DNA of 64,000 bases from Ptychodera flava (taxonomy: Eukaryota; Hemichordata; Enteropneusta; Ptychoderidae). Position numbers and translations under genes: made by a program. Positions 60,501-64,000 of the stretch are shown one piece after another (the stretch's first letter is position 1; each line of letters opens with the position of its first letter). The stretch spans positions 992,001 to 1,056,000 of the forward strand of contig NC_091933.1 in assembly GCF_041260155.1 (NCBI RefSeq), given 5' to 3'. Under the pieces are notes generated by a model that saw only the letters and a program-made list of their open reading frames with translations, ran no database searches and had not been told where the DNA came from.

Positions 60501-62024
60501 GTACTCATTGAGGGGTGTTTATACAGGTAGAATAAACTGTCCACTGGGACTATATGTACAATTTTGAGCAAGATAAATAATAAATGTTTGCCCAAACATA
60601 AAATGGCGCCCTCATGCAAATTCAGCAACAAACACCTACATCATGCATATATGCATTGGAATCTTCACAGAAACAACAAAGTAGTCTAATATAATGTATG
60701 GTGTTGAATGTTTTCCACTGGGACACCATATGTTTTGTTTTCTTTGTAATATTTCCAGATTTTAAAAATGGCAGGAAATCAAATAACGGTTAAAATTTAA
60801 ATTTACTTGTCCAATATTTCAGTAGTAAAAGTCTATATCCTTTAAATTTGCAGAATTTAAAGAAAACCAGAGAAAATAGAAAGCCTTTTTTCAGGTCAAC
60901 AAATTTCAAGAGTTACAGCTACAGGGACTTTAAAGTGATGCAAAATTTGGAGTATATTTTCTCACTTCTTTTTACACTTATCATTCCATCCGGACACAGT
61001 CGACAAGAGTCAGATATGACGTAGGTGAAGCTGACAGTGTAGAATCTTACTAAAAATCATTTTGCGAGAGCCCTGAAGTCAAGGGTGAGGATGATGCTAA
61101 CTTTATGCTTGCCCTATCACTGCTGTGTATTCACAGCTGGTTCATCATGATTTGATTTTCAAAATAATGAATGTCGGTAAATTGGAATCCTCTCAAAAAT
61201 GCTAAGATTCAGATTCACCCTGTATTTTGAAATGTGATTGCTTCACATCCGTTTGTCATTCAAAAACATATCAAACCGTGAATCAAAGTCTAGAAAGTTC
61301 ATAAAAATTTCACTTAACCGTTGTTAGCCACAAACTGTACTGATCAGTGTATAGTAATATAAAAGAAATATTCTTTCTGCGTAAACCACATTGACAATCC
61401 AAGCACCTGTGGTATCCATTGCCATAATTGGCGCAAATATACCGAAAAACTATGGAAAATTCCACTTGTACTTTTCCTTTTGAATCAAACACTGCAACAA
61501 TGATGGTGTTCTTGTTTCATTACTACATGATTAAATTCACTGAAAATACATTTTTGTTGTTTCTCTCCTGCTATATGTATTTACTTCGCATGTTTGTCAT
61601 TAAAGTGTAAATTGCAAAAAATATATTTGACGAACAGCACACTTTGTCACTTTGTCTGGTCTTTACGATGTTATCCCATGAAAAAATGTGAAATGAGTTT
61701 GCAGGTGCTATTGCTGATATTGCTTTATCTTTTTCTTCGTGAAAACTCTTGACAGTACTATTTACTCAGTGAAGTCCTCAAACTTCACAGAATCTAACAA
61801 ACTGAAAATTCCAAGCCCCTAAAATGAAATGGTCGATGGTCGACCGCAACATCACTTCGGCACATTCGTCATCATTACACAGTATAATACCAAGTTACAT
61901 GACTCGCTCCTGGAAATACGTACCCAAATGTGGTTGCGACTGTGCCAATGAAATTTAATAGATGTTGATCGTCTTCAATTATGACGTTTTCTGTCCTCGA
62001 TCCAAGTCTTACTCTAAGTCTCAT
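42509..62024 (-). CDS. FBXO7: F-box only protein 7 (SCF substrate receptor), 530 aa
   Basis: Nine exons, read high to low: 62024-61924, 58199-57695, 54862-54637, 54081-54001, 53447-53358, 51716-51664, 44603-44442, 44136-44000 and 42746-42509. All introns are GT..AG and the lengths total 1593 nt. The order matches vertebrate FBXO7, which has a similar length (about 520). Residues 1-80 are a ubiquitin-like domain (MRLRVRLGSR.., LNGRDALTGDENTTLKDLDI, VSGDLIRIAV). A polar linker runs to about 175. The FP dimerisation domain spans about 180-330 (ALCIVLHVLMLESG, YSLKYTHAACEGAV, CNITCVPIG, LSHLSRVFKDSISYSLLAA). The F-box is at about 340-393 (LLALMAEIQLKILNLLDVKS, CVCRHLHVLANDSALWRLLY). A proline-rich, PI31-like tail contains RFDPLNPLP at 481-489 and ends in a glycine-rich run. 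The F-box docks on SKP1 in the SCF ubiquitin ligase, and the tail binds proteasome and other partners. Intron 6 (7.1 kb) carries the 30-bp array. Confidence 0.96.
44773..44929. repeat. Degenerate left edge of the 30-bp array
   Basis: Diverged copies (TCACTCATCAAGTGATTCACTGACATGGAAGCA-like) with variable spacing of 28 to 57 bp. They look like older remnants bordering the homogenised core. Confidence 0.75.
44930..47100. repeat. Large minisatellite, exact 30-bp unit, about 72 copies
   Basis: Consensus core GACCAAGTGATTCATTGACA followed by TGAAAGGACT. Copies differ by substitutions at a few sites only: GGACT/GAACT/ACACT, CATTGACA/CATTAACA/CACTGACA, and GTGATTC/GTAATTC/GTGCTTC. Unit length is constant across the whole array except for one 5-bp loss near 46175. 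Blocks of four units recur in the same order at 46201, 46321, 46741 and 46861, which shows higher-order structure. Two of the three minus-strand frames are open. It lies in intron 6 of FBXO7. Confidence 0.97.
47101..47330. repeat. Degenerate right edge of the 30-bp array
   Basis: About seven diverged copies (AAGTGATTCATTGACATGGA type) with variable lengths. Together with the left edge they bracket the regular core. Confidence 0.8.
47331..51663. other. Remainder of FBXO7 intron 6
   Basis: No exon-like segment, transposon end or RNA gene recognised. Short open frames only. Confidence 0.45.
55098..55237. repeat. 140-bp near-perfect palindrome
   Basis: The outer arms AAATCAGATATAGAGTACGG and their inverted copy at the other end match exactly. 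The centre TCTCACTAGTGAGA is a perfect palindrome, and the region between pairs with a few mismatches (CTGTCGCCTCTC with GAGAGGTGACAG). Located in intron 2 of FBXO7. It is a foldback MITE in form; no target duplication could be fixed. Confidence 0.8.
55238..57101. other. Unassigned part of FBXO7 intron 2
   Basis: AT-rich intron. I see no exon, repeat array or RNA gene. Confidence 0.45.
57102..57524. mobile_element. 423-bp foldback/MITE with ~115-bp inverted arms
   Basis: The left arm starts AGAACGCCACATTAACCCGT and the right arm ends with its inverted copy (AGAACACCACATTAACCCGT when reversed). Arms of about 115-120 bp stay alignable with small indels (AAGCCATTTAGCAAA, GGCCAGATAACAA, TTGGCGGTCAACTTC). 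The unpaired centre is about 185 bp, and no protein frame fits. Located in intron 2 of FBXO7. Confidence 0.75.
58200..61923. other. FBXO7 intron 1
   Basis: A 3.7-kb intron without recognisable genes. A small hairpin (GTCATCACCTTA..GAGGTGATGAC) lies at about 59807-59836. Confidence 0.45.
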
Positions 62025-62836
62025 GGCCTTCGGTGAAATATATTATAACCCACCGACTGTGATCTGGCTGTATGCATTGGAATCGCACGGAAACTTTCTG
62101 CAATTCTGACACTGTGACAGGTCAACTATGCCAAACGTCTGCTGTGTAAAGGCACTGCGCTTGCTTCCAAAATAAGCGAGACTTTGCGAGATTTAACAAA
62201 GTAAACTTTTCGAAAGGCCAAATTTGCAATGTCATTATTTTCTGGTCTCAGGATTTTAAAAGTAAGAAATGTGCAATTTTAAAACAGCCTTTAAAGCATT
62301 CAATTTTTGATTTGTCAAGCAAAACGGATGTTGACGTTCGTTCTGGGAACTTACGTGATGTCATTTCGTCATCGTATCACGTGAATCACAGCTCACCAGG
62401 ATTTCCAGATTATGATTATAGTGGTGTCATAGTGCTCACCCATGTTTCTTTCTTGTAATGTGTAGAGCAGCTGTGTTTCTGCCTGTATTGGTAAGTAACC
62501 GTGTTGTGAAGAAGAGGCGTATTTTGACCATCGCGAATTTTATGACCTTGGACTTCAAAGGATAACATATTATTTCTGCAACGTCGCTTCACGGCGCCCG
62601 TGACCTGCCAATGTGACCCAGGAAGTAATTTTGTGTACATGTACGTTTTGAACTGCTCAGTGCTGGTTTGACTAAATTGACTATTTGAACGATAGCAAAG
62701 CTATTGAAAATAACCATCACTGTTAGAGTCTGCTTCTAAGCAGTACCCATAGACAGTAGAAACGAGACTTCGACGGTGTACCTAACGCCTATCTTCGATT
62801 CATCTGCCAGACGTGCAGACAGATCAGACGTGAAAA
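62025..62836. promoter_or_regulatory. Divergent FBXO7 / CARD-gene promoter region
   Basis: The two start codons face away from each other across 812 bp. At 62377-62384 lies TCACGTGA, a perfect E-box palindrome of the kind bound by USF/MITF/TFE factors. A GTGATGTCAT element resembling a CRE half lies at 62355-62364. No TATA box is convincing. Shared regulation is an inference from geometry. Confidence 0.5.
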
Positions 62837-63391
62837 ATGAAAGACAAGGACAAACGGCGTCTGAGAGCAAATCGTGTGGAGCTTGTAAAGGACTTGGACG
62901 TAAAGTACATTCTGGACCACCTCATTGCAACTTTTGTTTTTGATATCGATGATGACGAAAGAATACGCGCAGAAAAGACGCGCCAAGATAGAGCATCGAA
63001 GCTTCTTAATATGCTTGAAAAGTCTACGAATGCGAACGCCTATGCAGAATTTCGCAAGGCACTTCTGGAGCCATATCCGCATTTGGTAGAAAAGCTAGAT
63101 CGAACGGAAGAGCTGAACCTGGAAGTAACAGAGCGTGTCGCCTATGGCATTAAAGAGAGCAACGGCCACGGTGTTGCCAAAGCTGAAATTGATGCTTTCC
63201 ATGGCGAAGGAGATGTAGCAACACCATCTCAGAAAGTTACAGCGGGAGAGAAGTCCAACGTTGTGATGGCAAGCCACTCCGAGAAAACAATGACCAGTAA
63301 TTTTGCAGACATCAAAGGAAGAGGCAACTTTGTCATTATGGCTGGTCAGAACACCACCATTAACATTAAGAGTAAACCAAAGAAAAAATGA
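62837..63391 (+). CDS. Single-exon CARD protein with glycine/asparagine repeat tail, 184 aa
   Basis: Residues 1 to about 92 form a caspase-recruitment domain: LRANRVELVKDLDVKYILDH, then DDDERIRAEKTRQDRASKLL, NMLEKSTNANAYAEFRKALL and EPYPHLVEKL, matching the six-helix CARD pattern and its conserved ERIRAEKTRxDRA stretch. A linker follows (93-136). The tail contains two related segments, GEKSNVVMASHSEK (137-150) and GRGNFVIMAGQNTT (161-174), then a basic end (KSKPKKK). CARDs join adaptor complexes in innate immune and cell-death signalling by stacking with other CARDs. The tail segments have the G-x-x-N-hydrophobic spacing of RHIM-like amyloid motifs, but the residues before the glycine do not fit the vertebrate RHIM well. 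The start is the first ATG after an in-frame stop, and no intron is seen. The partner proteins are unknown. Confidence 0.9.
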   Translation: MKDKDKRRLRANRVELVKDLDVKYILDHLIATFVFDIDDDERIRAEKTRQDRASKLLNMLEKSTNANAYAEFRKALLEPYPHLVEKLDRTEELNLEVTERVAYGIKESNGHGVAKAEIDAFHGEGDVATPSQKVTAGEKSNVVMASHSEKTMTSNFADIKGRGNFVIMAGQNTTINIKSKPKKK

Positions 63392-64000
63392 AGAGAAACA
63401 TGACAATAGTCAATAAGTACATATGTTGAACCATCTCAAAACTATGTACAGCCTACCACTTAGTGCAACAGTCTGCTGAAGTTTATTCATTCAATTTCTT
63501 CTGTTTTGATATTTATGTGCTGACAGACTTGGAGCAAGTTTAAGTTCAATTGTAATCAAGGTCACTCCTTGGTGAGGTGACCTCGTGTAGTGTATAGTTT
63601 ACTCTTTGACTTACATATGCCATGAATCGTGTCAATTTGATTGATTATATAGTTCTATATTCTTATAGCTGTTCAAAGCTAAGTAACGTAAAGACTACTA
63701 GTGCAGTTAGCTTCATGTAAAGTGTTCCCCCACTACAAAGTGGACCAATGGTTCTACTCCGGAATAAAAAGGACGCGATGCGTTCTACAGACTCAGTAAG
63801 TCCAAGACATCACATGATGGAGGTACAAACAAACCCACATGTGTATTTATATGGAAATACATTTACGTTTATGTGTGTTTGCGCTCGTTGGTTTGTGCTG
63901 TCGTCCATTTGAATTCCGGGTTTGACCTATTGCAAAGACCTCATACAGCCAATCTACATATTTGGGTGGAGACATCAAGAATATAACAGAAAGATGGTAG
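63392..64000. other. 3' flank of the CARD gene
   Basis: 3' untranslated sequence to about 63785, then plain spacer up to the window edge. No further gene seen. Confidence 0.5.
63763..63768 (+). terminator. Candidate poly(A) signal of the CARD gene
   Basis: AATAAA about 370 nt beyond the stop codon, the first canonical hexamer downstream. Confidence 0.5.

Overview
The window is nuclear DNA from an animal. It has spliced genes with GT..AG introns, AT-rich spacers, LINE fragments, foldback elements and many micro- and minisatellites. The gene set (a WIF1-type secreted Wnt inhibitor, FBXO7, a CARD protein and a CRT-like transporter) fits an invertebrate bilaterian. A non-vertebrate deuterostome such as a hemichordate or cephalochordate is my best guess, but the species cannot be fixed from the sequence.

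Layout. 1-1478 (+) is the 3' part of an unrecognised, polar, intronless reading frame broken by two frameshifts. 6245-9953 (-) is a four-exon gene for a 426-residue transporter of the chloroquine-resistance-transporter (CRT) type. 9954-21107 is gene-poor: a decayed Jockey/CR1-type LINE fragment (13571-15610, -), microsatellites, and two inverted-repeat elements near 19-20 kb. 21108-40290 (+) is an eight-exon WIF1 gene of 309 codons: signal peptide, WIF domain, three EGF repeats and a short basic tail. Its introns hold a 939-bp PIF/Harbinger-like element, a 1.55-kb TIR element, several minisatellites, a long (AT)n tract and a Tx1/L1-type LINE tail. 42509-62024 (-) is a nine-exon FBXO7 gene of 530 codons, convergent with WIF1. 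One of its introns carries a 2.2-kb array of 30-bp units. 62837-63391 (+) is an intronless 184-residue CARD protein, divergent from FBXO7 across 812 bp.

The genes look like independent units and not a co-regulated pathway. WIF1 and FBXO7 run tail to tail, and FBXO7 and the CARD gene run head to head and could share a promoter. The exon models of WIF1, FBXO7 and the CRT-like gene were built by hand; every junction is GT..AG and the phases add up to whole codons (930, 1593 and 1281 nt including stops).

The most interesting signals are the CARD protein, whose C-terminal tail carries two glycine/asparagine-centred beta-strand repeats that resemble RHIM-type amyloid signalling motifs; a WIF1 with three EGF repeats, not five; the sense-strand-open 30-bp intronic array in FBXO7; and several foldback or TIR elements whose families I could not name.
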